Positions 1-11,777 are shown, counted from the first letter of the stretch. The stretch: 64,000 nucleotides of DNA from Symsagittifera roscoffensis (GCF_963678635.1 NC_087070.1:28866048-28930047); one strand, 5' to 3'. Program-made: numbers and translations. The notes: generated by a model not told the origin, from the letters alone.

Positions 1-2106
1 TAACCCCTTCCAGAGAAACTTAATGAAAAATTCCTGGAATGGCATTCTGGCTTACCCATCGTAGGTCAGCTTACCATTCCGCGCTGCTTATTCTTGTCTG
101 CAACTGATAAAATTGAACTGCATACATTCGGCGTTAGCTCACAAAAGGTCTTCTGAGAAAAATTTAATGATACTTGATGATCGTTACCCCCTAGAGAAGT
201 TATTTGAAGTAATCTGCACTACAAACATGAGCATCATGTATGGACTATCTACAATTTTGCATCCAGGTGAATTAAGCCGTCTCAAAATTAAGTTCATTAC
301 TTTCCATCATTGAACTCAACTGAGTGTTCTTCCGTAAGCAGATGTAGAAAATCGTCACAACTTTAATGCCTTAACTGCCAGTCCAGCGCTTAGGATTCCG
401 CCAGGCGCTGTTGAATAACTGTTGGGTTGAAGACTCAGGAGATGTTGTTTGGATTGTCGCAAAAAAAGCCCCCGTCGGTACTAAACCCTAATCTTATTTT
501 ACGACTTGAATATGACAAAGATGCGATCGAAACCAATACAGAAGAATTAATTCTTCCTCTAAGAAAAACTCACTCCACTCCTACGTCTTGGGACCAGAAA
601 ATATTTCCAACTGAAATATAAGCATGAAAAACAAACTTTAGCTTGTAGTATAAAAGCAGTAAAATTAAAGCTAGATTAAAAAATGGATGAACGAGGGGTC
701 CACAGCGATGGCGCTTTGGCTGAAATTATCAGTATACAAGGCCTTTCGGCGCGTTTTCAGTTCCCACTCGGCTCAAGTTAATTTAGTATTTTACAAATTC
801 TAAATAATAGTTACGTAAAAACAAGTTCAAAAAACGTAAAATTTATCGATTTCGACCTTGCCTGAACCCGAAACGACAAGTTTCTGGGCGACAAACTTTC
901 GTGTTTGCTGTCAATTATTGCTGTATAAAATTATGTACATTTAAGATTTACAGTCCGTGCCTATTATTGATTCTGAGCAAAAAATGTCAGATACTTTCTA
1001 CAATCAATTTCGAATTGTTTGTTGCTATTTTCCAGATAAAATACCAGTAAGCTACCACCATTGGGAACTGTTTTTCTGGAACAGTCGAAGCTCCGATCTA
1101 CCCTAGAACAACAGGACCTGCATATGAGTGGCAGAAATAACTAAGTTCCTACACTTTCCAAGGTTTCGACAATAATTTCAAAATTTTCAATTAGAGGTTA
1201 AGTTAAAACTCTTATTTTTGTCCGTTAACTTTTTCGATGTCCTTTCACAAGCTCGGCGTGTGAAATTATGATAAAATTTCAACGACACAAAGTGATTAGG
1301 AACGTATCACATATTGACGATTACGGTAAATGAAGCAAACACGAAAAATTTTGTTTTTGTATAGTTATGCAATCGGAGCACCAAGGTTTAATCTTAAATA
1401 TTTGACCTGAAGGTTGAGTACTTAGGCTCAACTAAACTATGACTAACGAGAAAAAGCTCACCTTGAAAAATGTTGTCTGAACTTCTCAAGTTTTCATTTT
1501 TTCCATTTTGTGCCGTTTTTTGAAGTTTTAAGTAATTCAAATTTGCTTCGAATTAGATAAAATTAGCCTAAATATACTTTAATTTTTAATATGAACAAAT
1601 TTTAGAAGCTGATTTTAATTTTAAAAACATTAGCCCAAAATTCCTCCCTAATGCGGCATGCCGGAATAAACTGAAAACTTGACAGGAATTATCGGCATGT
1701 AATTGACAGAGCGGGGCTTCTTAGCAAGTTTGGACTATTCTAGATTAATTTCAATTTTTTGCTATCATGATCAGTCAAAAGGGACTGTATTGAATGAAAA
1801 CCAATCAAAGGGGCGATTCATATTTGAAACGTTTTACGTTATTGTTCACGACTAATAGAATATCCTCGGTTTAGGCAAAACAACATACTAAAGAATGGAT
1901 TTAATTTTATCGTGTACATGCCTGCCCAACAAATCAATAAATCGACTAGTTTTCTTGTCTAAAAATCTGTGTCAACCTGTACTATTCAACTCTTCTTGGC
2001 GGTCAAGTTGATCAAATGTCTTCGTGTTTCGCGGTTTTATCCAACTCTACTTTTTGTGTTTCATGCCCATGTTTTGATATCTGCTTGACTTGCCTATTTC
2101 TGTTCC
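1..2106. other. AT-rich 3' flank of SMG8, no recognised gene
   Basis: Only short open frames (for example 113-313 and 427-621, plus strand) are present. They show no recognisable domain and no convincing codon bias. The segment lies downstream of the SMG8 stop codon and should contain its 3' UTR, but I could not place a poly(A) signal with confidence. Confidence 0.5.
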
Positions 2107-3670
2107 TCAATGTGATTTGAAACTAGCGCCAGTCACTAAGTTTCCCTCGATGCAGGCCAGACTAGCCAGAGCTGCATCTCTCGGTGGCTGAATGGGACCC
2201 TTGGAGGAGCTGTAGATGTAAGGCAGCCGCAGCACCCAGTATCCATCTGCTGGAACCCTTATCGGGTCCCACTGAGGAAAAAAGGCCACACTACCTTCTC
2301 CCAGGGGCCGAACAACAGGGTTCAAAGCTAAACTTGTTAGCGGCGGAGTCACAAAGTGAATTCGCATCAATTGCGCGTAATGTCTGTTCTTGCTCATGCG
2401 ACAACCACACTGATAATAAAGAGGCATGCTGCTGGCAATTGCATTCATCGCCACGTCTGGACCTGCCGGTGATCCTTTGACCAGACAATCGGGAGACGAT
2501 AAAAAGAACCGGGTTCCCTTGAAGCACTCGTACTCATAGCCTATGTATGCTCGAGTTGTTTTGTTTCCCACCGTCACATTTCCCGAACACGTCTGTTGTC
2601 CAGAATGAGTTTTTCGCTTCCCTGTTTGAACATTCGCAAACTGTTCGGCTGGTTTTGTCTTAAGTTGAGGCCAAAGTTCATCCATGTTTTGTACCAAGTA
2701 TGCATCAAATGGCAGCAAGAAGTTGGTTCCATGAATGAATCCTGGGAGATCCAAACCATTGAAGCTCTCGTACGAAGAATATTGACCAAACTTGACAAAT
2801 GACCACATGTTAGTCTCGGGCAAAAAGAGATCCTCGCATTCTGAGCAAAGCATATCGACTTGAGGCTTCGATGCTTTCGCCGACGATCTTACATTAGTTT
2901 TTGTAGCTAAGGCTCTGACAGTATTTGGGTCCGAGTCCTTGTTGAGGGTCGCTACAAGACTCGTTGCCGAATTTTCGGATGGTTGAGCTAAGTCTGTGAT
3001 GCTCAATTCGTCAAGGGTTAAATAAGTGGAGCCTTTGGAATCCTGGGTTCCAGTAAATTGCGACTGTGAAGCTTCAAGAGCGCGTACGTCAATAACTTGC
3101 TCGTCGGTTTGAGATTTGAAAATGAAATCTTTCACGGATCTAGATGGTTTAACTTCAACTGATGTGTTTTGGAACTCAGCTCGATTTATATTAGATTGAA
3201 ACTCAGCCGTCGGGAAAAATATTCGCTCCAGGGAGCCGCAACACTTTTTGTCCATCTCTCGGTAGAAAGTGATATTAGCTTCCACAATAGTGAATGAGTC
3301 GTCTCGATTGCCAACTTTTCGTCCGCAGTTACATGCACTGTTTGATCTCACTTTGCTGTTGTGCGGCTTCACTGCTCCAGTTTTCGAGTTAGCACACGCT
3401 TGTTTTTCTTCATCAGTTGTGAAATGGAACCCGTATACACAGTGATGGTTAGTCAAACTTTGCACCTCACATACTTGGTGTCCATTTTGCCAATAGTGAT
3501 GACACTTTTCCTTTAGCTCCTGCAGATATCGTTCAAAAGAGGGTCCCCTGGCGTAGTTTGAGAAGTATGACACTGCTTTCTGCACATGGATCGAATGTTT
3601 TTCGGAAGTATATTGGTTTGGAAGGTTGTCTTGATACACTCGGAAAGCGGAAGGCAGAGCTTTGGCACAC
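2107..3670 (-). CDS. SMG8: SMG8, last coding exon (C-terminal two thirds)
   Basis: SMG8 pairs with SMG9 and binds the SMG1 kinase, restraining UPF1 phosphorylation in nonsense-mediated mRNA decay; it acts in the cytoplasm. The exon follows a minus-strand acceptor (ttaacag) at 3671 and begins in the conserved stretch CAKALPSAFRVYQDNLPNQY, followed by YARGPSF, then FWxNGHQ-like YWQNGHQVCE and LTNHHCVYGFHF. Next comes the cysteine motif CNCGRKVGNRDD with FYREMDKKCCG, all recalled from animal SMG8. A less conserved Ser/Thr/Asp-rich linker follows, then the C-terminal block AYIGYEYECFKGTRFFLS, QCGCRMSKN and ADGYWVLRLPYIY, ending at a TGA (2107-2109). The exon supplies 520 codons. The ATG further upstream in the same frame is intronic, so it is not the start. 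Assignment rests on motif order and recalled orthologues, and I am confident of it. Confidence 0.9.
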
Positions 3671-3834
3671 CTGTTAACGCAAATAGAGAATACTAATAAA
3701 ATAGAAGCATTGTTAAGACGAGGAAAATTTAATGACGAAGCATCAGTGGTCTCTAAGCCTAAAATGAACAAAATAAAATAGGCCGATCGTTTTCAATGAG
3801 CAGTGGGTACCTTTAGTTGAAATTTAAACAGTAC
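3671..3834 (-). other. SMG8: SMG8 intron (164 bp)
   Basis: GT-AG intron on the minus strand (gtact...taacag) between the last two SMG8 coding exons. The reading frame is restored exactly across it. Confidence 0.8.
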
Positions 3835-4072
3835 CTGTGATCAGAAAACTTGCTCAACACATCCATATTTGCCTTCACTTCCTCAAAGTACTTGCACTCA
3901 GTTGTATCTCCCAAGAAGAACTCATAGACTGTACTTGCAAACGTAACCCACTGACTGAGTTTAGGGAAGTCGAATATGGGGTCTGTGAACGAGTGTTTCT
4001 GCTGCAGGGGAGTCTCGTTGCGAGAAGACTTCAGAACCCACTCGATATGATCTGACCACAGTTGAGACAAAC
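3835..4072 (-). CDS. SMG8: SMG8 internal exon
   Basis: The exon reads LSQLWSDHIEWVLKSSRN, then FDFPKLSQWVTFASTVYEFF and ends KFSDHR. This corresponds to the SMG8 segment LWQHVELVL ... FELPTYQKWISAASKLYE. It is bounded by an acceptor (ctgcgtag) and a donor (cacag|gtact). The two leftover bases join the first base of the next exon to give an Arg codon just before CAKALP, as in other SMG8 proteins. The intron to the last exon is 164 bp. The incoming phase does not match the 17124-17519 exon, so a small exon is probably missing between them. Confidence 0.85.
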
Positions 4073-4226
4073 CTACGCAGTAAGAAAATGTCGCTCACTG
4101 ATCAGGTAGCATATCGTAAGCCGATTACAGTCATCTTTCTGATCACAATTTTAAACAGAGAGGCGAAACTAAGTCGGAAAAAAATCGAAAATGTCGAAAC
4201 AACTAGATCTATCAAAACTAATAAGG

Positions 4227-4590
4227 CACGTTTTGAACACAGAGGCGAAGATGCGAGACCAGCGCAAACCCCAGCGAGAACGCGACAAAAAGCAGCTGTA
4301 CACTTTTACAAAATGCAATAAGAAAATGTAAAAATAAGCCTCGAATTAGCAAAAATTCAGCGCCGTCTCGGAATCGGCCCTACGACCTAGAAATCAGTCT
4401 CACGCACTAAACACTCATCCACGTTTGCTTAGTCCGTCACAAACACTAGCTACAAATAAAGCCGAGAACAGATGCTATGAAATTTCTGATGCTACATATC
4501 CTGATTATAGCAAAAAGGCACACAAGTGAACACTTTTAATGAACACTTTTATTTGCGAGCTAGGTTAGAAAAAAAGAAGATTCATACTAA
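4227..4590 (-). repeat. tRNA-Ser-derived SINE, copy 1 (inferred orientation minus)
   Basis: About 360 bp that aligns by eye with 17738-18074 and 22780-23373. Shared blocks are an acagaggcgaagat-like head, aaataagcctcgaatta, a degenerate tRNA-like block (about 4361-4425, TCTCACGCACTAAACACTCA), gaacagatgctatgaaattt, tgaacacttttaatgaacac and a ggttagaaaaaaagaag end. The tRNA-like part is clearest in the third copy, where it reads as tRNA-Ser on the minus strand. Confidence 0.55.
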
Positions 4591-4617
4591 AACAAAACTG
4601 CTCGCTAGCATAAACAA

Positions 4618-4906
4618 AATCAAAACAAGACAATTGAATGTGAAATCAGAATCGAAAGTAAACTAGCCAAGCGGTAACAAAGCCGAAAATACCTAAGCAG
4701 ATAGCCTTCAACCCGAAAAAAATAAGCAAAACGAGACTTATAAAAGCTATTAATTCCCTAAATCAAACCAAGACAATTGAAGATGAAATTATCATCGAAA
4801 GAAAATTTGCCAAGGAGTAACAAAGCCGAAAAAACATAATCAGATACCCTTTAAGCCAAAAAAAATCAGCAAAACTTCAGACTTATAAAAGATATTAATT
4901 CCCTAT
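4618..4906. repeat. Two-unit tandem duplication, ~145-bp period
   Basis: Unit 1 starts near 4618 and unit 2 near 4763. Both contain caagacaattgaa, atcgaaag, gtaacaaagccgaaaa, cagata and gacttataaaag followed by attaattccct. Related 'gtaacaaagccga' sequences recur near 25560 and 31130, so the unit belongs to a dispersed repeat family. Confidence 0.6.
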
Positions 4907-4984
4907 GGTAACTTTTCAGTAACATCCGTGTCGTTCTGGATCCTAGACGGCGTTCCTTTTCCACTAGACTTCAAAACTATCTGA

Positions 4985-5300
4985 TTCCTAGAGAGTGAAT
5001 TGGGAATTGTGTTCTACAGCTAAAAGGAAATATTTGAAATATAATAATGGTGTATTTAGCTAAAAATGGGATATAGTTAGTATATGTTATATCGGTCGGA
5101 ATATAAATAGGGTTCTAGTTGCAGTTATCAACTTTAAGTTAGAGTTCCAGAGTTTTAATTAAAGTTAAAGAGATGTTTGTTTGATTGTTGTTGGAGCTCG
5201 TCATGGTTGACTTGAGGGACTAAATCGTCCTGTTCGACCATTCAACTGTAAGATTTGCTCTGGATTTGTTTGGAGCCCTGTAATACAAGGATCTAATCCC
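4985..5300 (+). other. Possible solo LTR or promoter-like segment
   Basis: A moderately complex segment with a TATA-like gaatataaatagg at about 5099 and a downstream stretch rich in agttagagttcc. It ends next to the LINE C 3' end. I see no matching second copy in the window and no clear TG...CA ends or target duplication, so the LTR reading is a guess from composition. Confidence 0.2.
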
Positions 5301-5330
5301 AAATTGGCATTTCTTTCCTTAATACATTAA

Positions 5331-5801
5331 TTACATTTCAATCTGAAAAGCTCCGTGTCTTCGCCTCTTCACTCTGGCAATTCGGCACTGCGGAGATTCA
5401 ATACGACCAAAAAGATGCTCAGTTTTTGCTAGGTAATTACAGCGGTCTATCCGGAGCCTATGCAGCAGAACTTCCTCTTCGCTCATTTGGTTTGTAGAAT
5501 GTTCCAAAGCCATGCCAATTCGTCTGCGTAAATGATCTTCATTCATTTTCTGCCGGTAATCTTCTAGTATAGCTGCCTCTCTAGTCCTCAAAATGTACTC
5601 TTTAGTATTTAGATTTTCAGGTTTATCTTGAAACTTCTTTCTAGCGGTAGCTCTCCAATCTGGACAAAACCTGCTGTCCCCCCTCGCTTTCAGTCTCTGA
5701 GGTGGGCCGTCATCTGTCATAAGACGCAGATGATAATTTGTCGGGACGCGGAGGAACTTATTGTACAAAATGGCTGCTTCTTCGTCATCATACTGTCTCA
5801 A
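5331..5801 (-). pseudogene. LINE C RT C-terminal region
   Basis: A 156-residue open frame. It contains LRLMTDDGPPQRLKARGDSR, matching LINE A's MTTDAPRQRLKAHGTGDF, then EEEVLLHRLRIDRCNYL, matching ETTLHRLRLNRHLPL. The usual C-terminal CxxC...H...C knuckle is lost: after ESPQC the frame departs from the expected sequence, suggesting a small indel just before the end. Confidence 0.7.
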
Positions 5802-5827
5802 CGAAGAAGCCCGAGCTTGTGTATAAG

Positions 5828-6463
5828 TTACGACTGCTTTAGAGCTTGCAGGTGTGCCACAAATAACTCTCGCAGCTCTATTGCTGCATGTTTCTTACTT
5901 GTTCCAATTTGAGTCAGAGAAAAAGAGCCCCATACTTCACTAGCGTAAATTGCTCCTGACTGACATAGGCGTTGTAATCTTCTGAAATCTGCGGATGCAA
6001 TACTCCAGTTCTTCCCTGGCAAAATAGACAGCAGCTGTGTTCTCTCACTCATCTTCTTCACTATGATGCTAGTGTGTTCGGAAAACGTTAACTGTGTATC
6101 AATGTTCACACCCAGAATCTTGATATACCTGTTGAACGGAACCAGTGTGCTCTCCAGTAGTAGAGCTGGTTGCGCTTTGCTTGCCGTTTCTCTCGGGTCC
6201 AGGCTGATGACTGAACCCTCTGTCTTGGATGGTTTAATGAGCATATAGTGGTCACTAGCCCAGGAAATTACGCTGTCAAAAGCCAGTTGAATAGCTGCTG
6301 CGGATTCGGGAGAGAAAGCTTCGTTATAAAGCGAGTAATCATCTGCAAATTGGGCGCTTTTGGTGTCTGAAGCGTCTTGAACCACCCTCGTTGGCACACT
6401 GGTCGTGGCATGACCGAAAAGTAAGGGCGACAGAGGATATTCTTGAACTCCCTGCTGGAACAC
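5828..6463 (-). pseudogene. LINE C reverse transcriptase palm
   Basis: A 211-residue frame. Motif B is changed: GVQEYPLSPLLF where GVPQGSPLSPLLF is usual. Motif C is AQFADDYSLY, so the two catalytic Asp are present. ISLDPRETASKAQPALLLE and ILGVNIDTQLTFSEHT match LINE A's ISLDPRETAGKAKPPLRLAG and FTEQT. The upstream RT motifs are split between frames (for example 6538-6735), so the copy is dead. Confidence 0.75.
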
Positions 6464-7264
6464 CTTGTCAAACTCTATCGAAGGCTCCTTTGAAGTCCAC
6501 TGCCGTAACCACTGTTCCTTTCTTCATCTTTATAATGTCAAAAGCATTTTGGCAGATGTTGGCGAGAACATGTTGTAGATCTTTTGGCGCGAAACCCTGA
6601 CTGACAATCTGAAATCAGATGTATACTCTTCCCAATGTTGAGCACGGGCTTCCAATATTGACTCCAGAACTTTGGCAACGCACGGCAACAATGAGACCGA
6701 CCTATAACTCTTAATCTGAGCAGGCGGCTTACCATTCTTCAGAATTTGCCCAATTACTGCTCATTTCTAGCAATCGAGAACTGTTCCTCGATGTCGAAAA
6801 CCCGAAGCAGAAATATGATGCAATTCTCAGGCAAATGCTTAATCATCTGAGAAACAACTCCGTCATGACCGGCAGCTCCATTCTTCATCTTCTGTAAAGC
6901 TCTTGCCAGTTCAATTTCAGTGAAACTGTCACCCAGTTCTCCTTCCGGTGGTCCCTTTCAGATCTTCTTTCGTCACAAGGAAGTCCTCTCTCGTGATCTG
7001 TTTCTTCACAATGGTTTCTTCTCAGGCTGAAAGCATCCTTCATCAACTTCTTCGCGCTCTCACAGAGACGAGACCACCAAAGCTTCCTATTACTCCCAAC
7101 CTTGGTGATAGTTGTTGAATCCTTTATCTCCTTCTGTGCGGTCTCGACCAGGACCTTTTAATTTTTCTCCAGAGAAAGATCTGCATTCTACTCTGGCAAA
7201 CTTCCGCTGTACTTCTCCCAGCCCGTTTTAAGATCGTTAAACTTCCGTCTTGACTCTTCTTCCT

Positions 7265-7531
7265 TCATCCCTTGGGAGCCAATGACAAGTTGAACATCCC
7301 TTGGGAGCCAATGACGAGAATAGCTACTCGCCACAGATCTGATCTGTGCGCAATGGTGATGTCGAGTGCAGTTTTCACCATCGCGGGACCCAGCTGTCGA
7401 ACAGGTGTCGGAATGCCACTATTCACATGTGTCATATTAATGTCAATCAACAAGTCGTCGATCTCTTCTCTCAGCTGATCCGAATCTCTGCTCGCGTCCC
7501 AAGAACCATGCGCATTAACAACACAACGCAC
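7265..7531 (-). pseudogene. LINE C endonuclease fragment
   Basis: The frame reads VNAHGSWDASRD, EEIDDLLIDINMTHVNSGIP and KTALDITIAHRSDLWRV. This is the second half of an APE-type endonuclease and matches LINE A (EEIDDWAIVKRMYILNQGAP ... DISVVHSS). It is the most 5' recognisable piece of LINE C. Confidence 0.6.
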
Positions 7532-7838
7532 AGATAACAGAACTCCTCTCTCTCGGCCACTGGTTCATCCAGTCCGGTATTTTGAAAGGGAAAGGGTTTT
7601 TCACAGGAAAGCGGGTATATGGTAGAGCAGCCATTTCATGCTGGATACCATAAGCTAATTGGCGACGGCATGCTAAGCAATTGTTGCAGGCTTTTCGAAT
7701 CTGTGATCTGGCGCGGAATCCAGTAGAGTGTTCCTGGTGTGCTCTGGTGGAGAGTGCTGGGTTGTAACATGAGTATGTCCTATCATTAGCATAATAGCGG
7801 GGTGTTTTCCGTCGAGAATGATGGGGTACTTCGAGCAA
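7515..7838 (-). pseudogene. BEL/Pao integrase zinc-binding region
   Basis: Contains ARSQIRKACNNCLACRRQ and then HEMAALPYTRFPVKNPFPF. This is the CxxC part of the HHCC finger followed by the 'M-LP-R' segment that precedes the integrase core in BEL/Pao. The core itself is missing, being replaced by LINE C sequence. Confidence 0.6.
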
Positions 7839-8713
7839 AAATCAAGTCCAGATTTTTGTAAGCGTCCATGATCTCGAAGAAATCCTTTATCGTCGATGAA
7901 CGGGGAGAGGGGTCTAATGCAATGCGGCTGCTGGGTAATACTGATTTACCACGTTTGAGTGTGGCGTAGTCGTTGGCGAAAGTGTCCAGCTATGATTGCT
8001 TCAGAAGAAACAATTTGGCGTTGGTGATTTCGTCCGACCTCAAGATGTGGTTTCGGTCTGTCTGCGTTGGCAGACTGCTGCTGTTAGGGCTGGTTGGTTT
8101 CGTCTAATTGGTTTCTTGTGTGTTGGATCCTCGTTATCTCAATCCACAAGAGATGGGAAAAACGAAGAAGTTGTATCCGATGTTGTTTTGCAAATCAGAG
8201 ATTGGTGTCTAACCTTTATTTTGAATCTTTCCACTACTCTGAGTACGAAAGCTGTTGCTCGAAGTAGTCGGGTCCATTTCGAGAACCTTTTGTATGTAAT
8301 ATAACATTTGAGACCAATGATATTTGATTGAGCAATGAAAGACTCTCGGTGAGTGCTCGTCTGTGTTATCCGTCGAAAAGAGAGAAGAATTGAATTTAGA
8401 AGATGGAGTTTTGGGCTTTGAAATCTGAAGTGGCGCGGGCCATTGCTGGTCCGATGCTAAAAAGAAGTCGGGTCCATGAACCTAACGGCAATTTTGTGTG
8501 AATTCGGTAAAGGGAAATCCTGGGGTTCCGTCGTCTGCAGGGTTAAGGTTTCCTGGTCAGTGTTTCCACTGCGAGGCTAAGGAGAGGTCTAATATTTCTT
8601 CAACACGGTTGACTAAAAATATTTGCTCTCTTTTGTCAGATCCATGCATCCATTGCAGACTTGTGCTGCTACCACAAGGGCAAACGATATACTTCTTTGG
8701 TCTGTGCTTTTGT

Positions 8714-9365
8714 CTATGCAAACGAAACATGCGACGGATGCAAGAGCATAGGAATCATCGGAGAAAACAAGCAGAGAAAGTTTTGCGTACTTAAGAAAAA
8801 ACACTGGCGAGCAATGCTCAATTCTTGAAGCTGGTTGATTTCACTTAGTAGTGTGAACAATTCTGGAAGGTTGGCGTTGCTGATAAGTTCGTCCCATGAG
8901 AGTCCTTGTCTCCAAACACTTTGCAGCAAAATGCGTAGGCGAATAGTAACTGGCGCGGCAATTCCTATTGAGTCGAACACTGATGATGGAGTAAGAAGCA
9001 GATTCCGTTGAGTTGGTTTCTTTTTCAGTAGGTCGTAGAATATGGTTGGCAAGAAAAAAAAAGTCGCTGGAGATGTTCCACTGAATTCCTAAAATTCGTT
9101 TGGTAGTAGTTTTGTCGAGAAGTTCGTCAAAACTGATGGCTCGATATTCTTTAGGAATTGATGCAAGGATGTCGCTATTGATTGTTTTCCACTTTCTAAG
9201 CTTGAAGCTACCGCTCTGAAGGACAAATCGCACGTCGCTGAAAAGTCGTTGAGCTTCACGGATGCTGTCGGTTGATTCGTAGAAGTCGTCCATGTAGAAG
9301 TTGTTGTAGACAAGGTCTTTCACATGAGGGAAAGTCGATTCAATGTCGTGGTTTGGTGGTTCCAC
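8714..9365 (-). pseudogene. BEL/Pao reverse transcriptase, motif C onward
   Basis: Overlapping frames carry VKDLVYNNFYMDDFYESTDS (YMDD catalytic box), AQRLFSDVRFVLQSGSFKLR and TKRILGIQWNISSDFFF, all typical of the Pao RT and connection. The frame breaks at about 9050 and continues in another (LLLTPSSVFDSIGIAAPVTI), the usual 'D-G---P---R-' connection. Coding from 8700 down to 7840, expected to be RNase H and the integrase N-terminus, is too degraded to trace. Confidence 0.75.
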
Positions 9366-9868
9366 AGAGAATTCAGAGAAAAATTTGGTCTTCTGGTTGA
9401 ACAGATACTTGCATATACATCCCTTCTATGTCGGCGTTGATTGGGTATTAGCGTTCACGAAACCGGCAAATTAAGGCAAGTAGGTTACTGAGTAGGTCGG
9501 GTCCACTCAGAAGCATGTCATTGAGGCAAACTGTATCTGGATTTTGCGTTGGATACGGCAAAGCTTTCCGGGCTTGTTGGGGTTGATGACACCGTGTTCG
9601 GGTAGAATTCATCCTTTTGAAGGTATTTTACTGGGTAGTTTTCTTAAGTATCCTTAGTTGAGGTCACACGAAACTGTGTTTTGATATATTTACAGTTTGT
9701 TGGGGTCACTTTGGAGTCGTGTTCACATCTCTTTGAACTGCTGCGAAGCTAAAGCGTAATTGTTTGGCTTAGTTGCATTGGGCTTGCATAGTAGTCCAAG
9801 TTCGTAGCGGTTGTTTTGTGGGTGATTGTTTTCCGTAACTCTTCCAATGCATGGCGTTCGTTTTTCGA

Positions 9869-10231
9869 TCATGATAATTGGGGTGAAGTTCCATACGATT
9901 CCATTGTCCAAGTGTTGAGAAGGAGTTCTAAAACGTCTGCGTCATACAGAGATTCTGTTTCATGGGTTGAGGAGGCAGGAAAGACAATTCTTCCTAACAT
10001 GTCGGCAGTTGGACCACTAATGATCCATCCAAGGGCTGTTGCAATTGCTCGAGGGGCAGTGTCAGGTCCTTTGATAACTGAGGTTTTCGTAATAAAGTCG
10101 ATGTTGTCTGTTCCAAGTAGAGTTGAGACCTGATTGTTATCGAAATCGGGAAATGTGATGTCGCGAAAATGATCGTATGCTCGGTATATGCTGTTGAGTG
10201 TATTCGGCTGAAGATTCTCAAGTCCAAACAT
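9869..10231 (-). pseudogene. BEL/Pao aspartic protease domain
   Basis: Contains NNQVSTLLGTDNIDF and then PRAIATALGWIISGP. This is the C-terminal half of the retropepsin-like domain of BEL/Pao, ending in the 'T-LGW-I-GP' signature that leads into the RT. The catalytic Asp region lies upstream, where frames are broken. Confidence 0.65.
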
Positions 10232-10455
10232 TGAAGTATATATGCCCTCTCAATGTGGAATTCTCCGTTACAAAGGGATGAACTGTCAACTCTATTTGAT
10301 CGGGCAGTGATCTTCTTGGAGTCGTGAAAACAGTCGATGAAAAATTCTTCTGTATCTTGGTTTTCTTCTAGTTGAAGGTAATCGGCTGTTGATTTGGTAT
10401 GTCGCTGTCGCTGCTACCGTTGTGTAGAAAGGCGTAAGTGCTGATGCACCTGTTT

Positions 10456-10925
10456 TCATGTCTCAACGTAACTGGCACGTAAAGTAAGAGAGAGTTCGTA
10501 AAACTGTTGCTGTCGATTCATGGAATTATGCGTCTGTGATGAATGCTGTGATGATGGGAAAGACGTCTTCTGAGATGAGCCTCTGGTAGTAGATTTTTCG
10601 TCGTGAAGGCTGCTAAGATGATGTCGATTGCATGTTGCACATGCTCGCTTGGAGGAGCAGTATTTTACCATATGTTGTCCCAAGCAATTGAGGCAAAGAC
10701 TTTTCGAGAGGAAAAATTTTCGTTTTGCTTCAATTGACTGGTGTTCGTACTTGTCGCATCAGGAAGAGTGGTACTCCTGGTTCCAGAATGCCCAAACATT
10801 GCGGCTTTTATGTTGAATCTTTTGCTGTTGGTTGAAGGTCGGTTATCGTTTCGATTCGAATGTCTATCATCATGATTCCGGTTTGGTTCAATCGAGTTAC
10901 GATGATTGCGTGAGGTTTTGCTCAT
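10456..10925 (-). pseudogene. BEL/Pao Gag C-terminal zinc knuckle
   Basis: Two adjoining frames. The distinctive part is HMVKYCSSKRACATCNRHHL followed by SSLHDEK. This is the C...CxxC...HH-LH knuckle found at the end of BEL/Pao Gag. Confidence 0.6.
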
Positions 10926-11164
10926 TTAAGAGTGTCTTGAGGAAAGTACTCGCAGGCCAAGGCAAGATTCCGTAACCATTCTTTAAACAGGGCAAGATTT
11001 GGCTGCTGCATATCGTTGTTTACAAGATACTGGGACCTTTGTAATCGTTCACTGTGATGGAACTTGTTGACTGCAAACTGTACATTAATCGTCGAGTTGA
11101 TGTCATTTGCAAATCCAAGAGTCTGGAAAAAGTTTCAACAAGGTTGCTAACGAACGAAGAAAAC

Positions 11165-11732
11165 TCAATGTGTGAGTCCTTTCGATGGCAAACGAAAACT
11201 TTGCAGCTGTCTGATGAAATTATTCACAAGGACGTCAGGTCGCCCGAATCTTTTCTGAAGTTCCTGTAGTGTTGTTGTATACATCGCGCTGTTGCAGGCA
11301 AATCCAGCGATCGATTGATTTGCTTTTCCTATGGTCAATGTCTGGAGGTGGGTCAGTTTTTCGGCATCATAAGTCGGCTGATTGTACACTGTGGCCTGAA
11401 ACCACATGCTCCCTTTCTTTGGGTAACCGTCAAAGTTTTCCATTCTGATCTTTGGTAACCGGAAAGACTGGTGAAACGTCGCTGCTGATTGAGTCTGTTG
11501 ATGATGCTGTTGAAACTGATGATGATCTGTCGATGAAGCATATATCGGTTGAGTATTGCGTCGTCAAAGTGGTTGGGATTTCGAAACTGTTCTGTGGATT
11601 GATTGCTGTGGTCTGAAATGAAGACCTATCTGTTGGTTGATGTTGCTGTGTAAATCTGAGGGCTCTTGTTGATGCAGACGTTGCCGCTGGTGCAATAGTT
11701 GTTGCTGGAGTGAAAACTGTTGATATCGTCAA
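11165..11732 (-). pseudogene. BEL/Pao Gag core
   Basis: One frame reads MENFDGYPKKGSMWFQATVY, then AEKLTHLQTLTIGKANQSIA and LQELQKRFGRPDVLVNNFIR. This matches the Gag-like domain that opens BEL/Pao polyproteins (FDG...W..F, L...L.G.A, L..RFG.P). A Thr/Ser-rich low-complexity leader precedes it in another frame (11430-11732). Confidence 0.65.
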
Positions 11733-11760
11733 AGCTGAGTTGGCACGGAAGTTGTTGCTG

Positions 11761-11777
11761 CAGATGCGGGGGCGCCA
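11761..11777 (-). other. Candidate primer-binding site of the BEL/Pao element
   Basis: Minus-strand sequence TGGCGCCCCCGCATCTG lies just upstream of the Gag frame. TGGCGCC resembles retroelement primer-binding sites complementary to a tRNA 3' CCA end. The matching tRNA was not identified. Confidence 0.4.

Larger units (their letters stand above)
5331..7540 (-). mobile_element. LINE C, 5'-truncated and degraded non-LTR retrotransposon
   Basis: Same lineage as LINE A. From 5' (high coordinates): an endonuclease piece (7265-7531), a heavily frameshifted RT N-terminal part (about 6470-7240), the RT palm with FADD box (5828-6463), and the thumb and C-terminal part (5331-5801). Its 5' edge abuts the integrase part of the BEL/Pao element near 7540. 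It lies in the large SMG8 intron. No 2A motif or PHD region remains. Confidence 0.75.
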
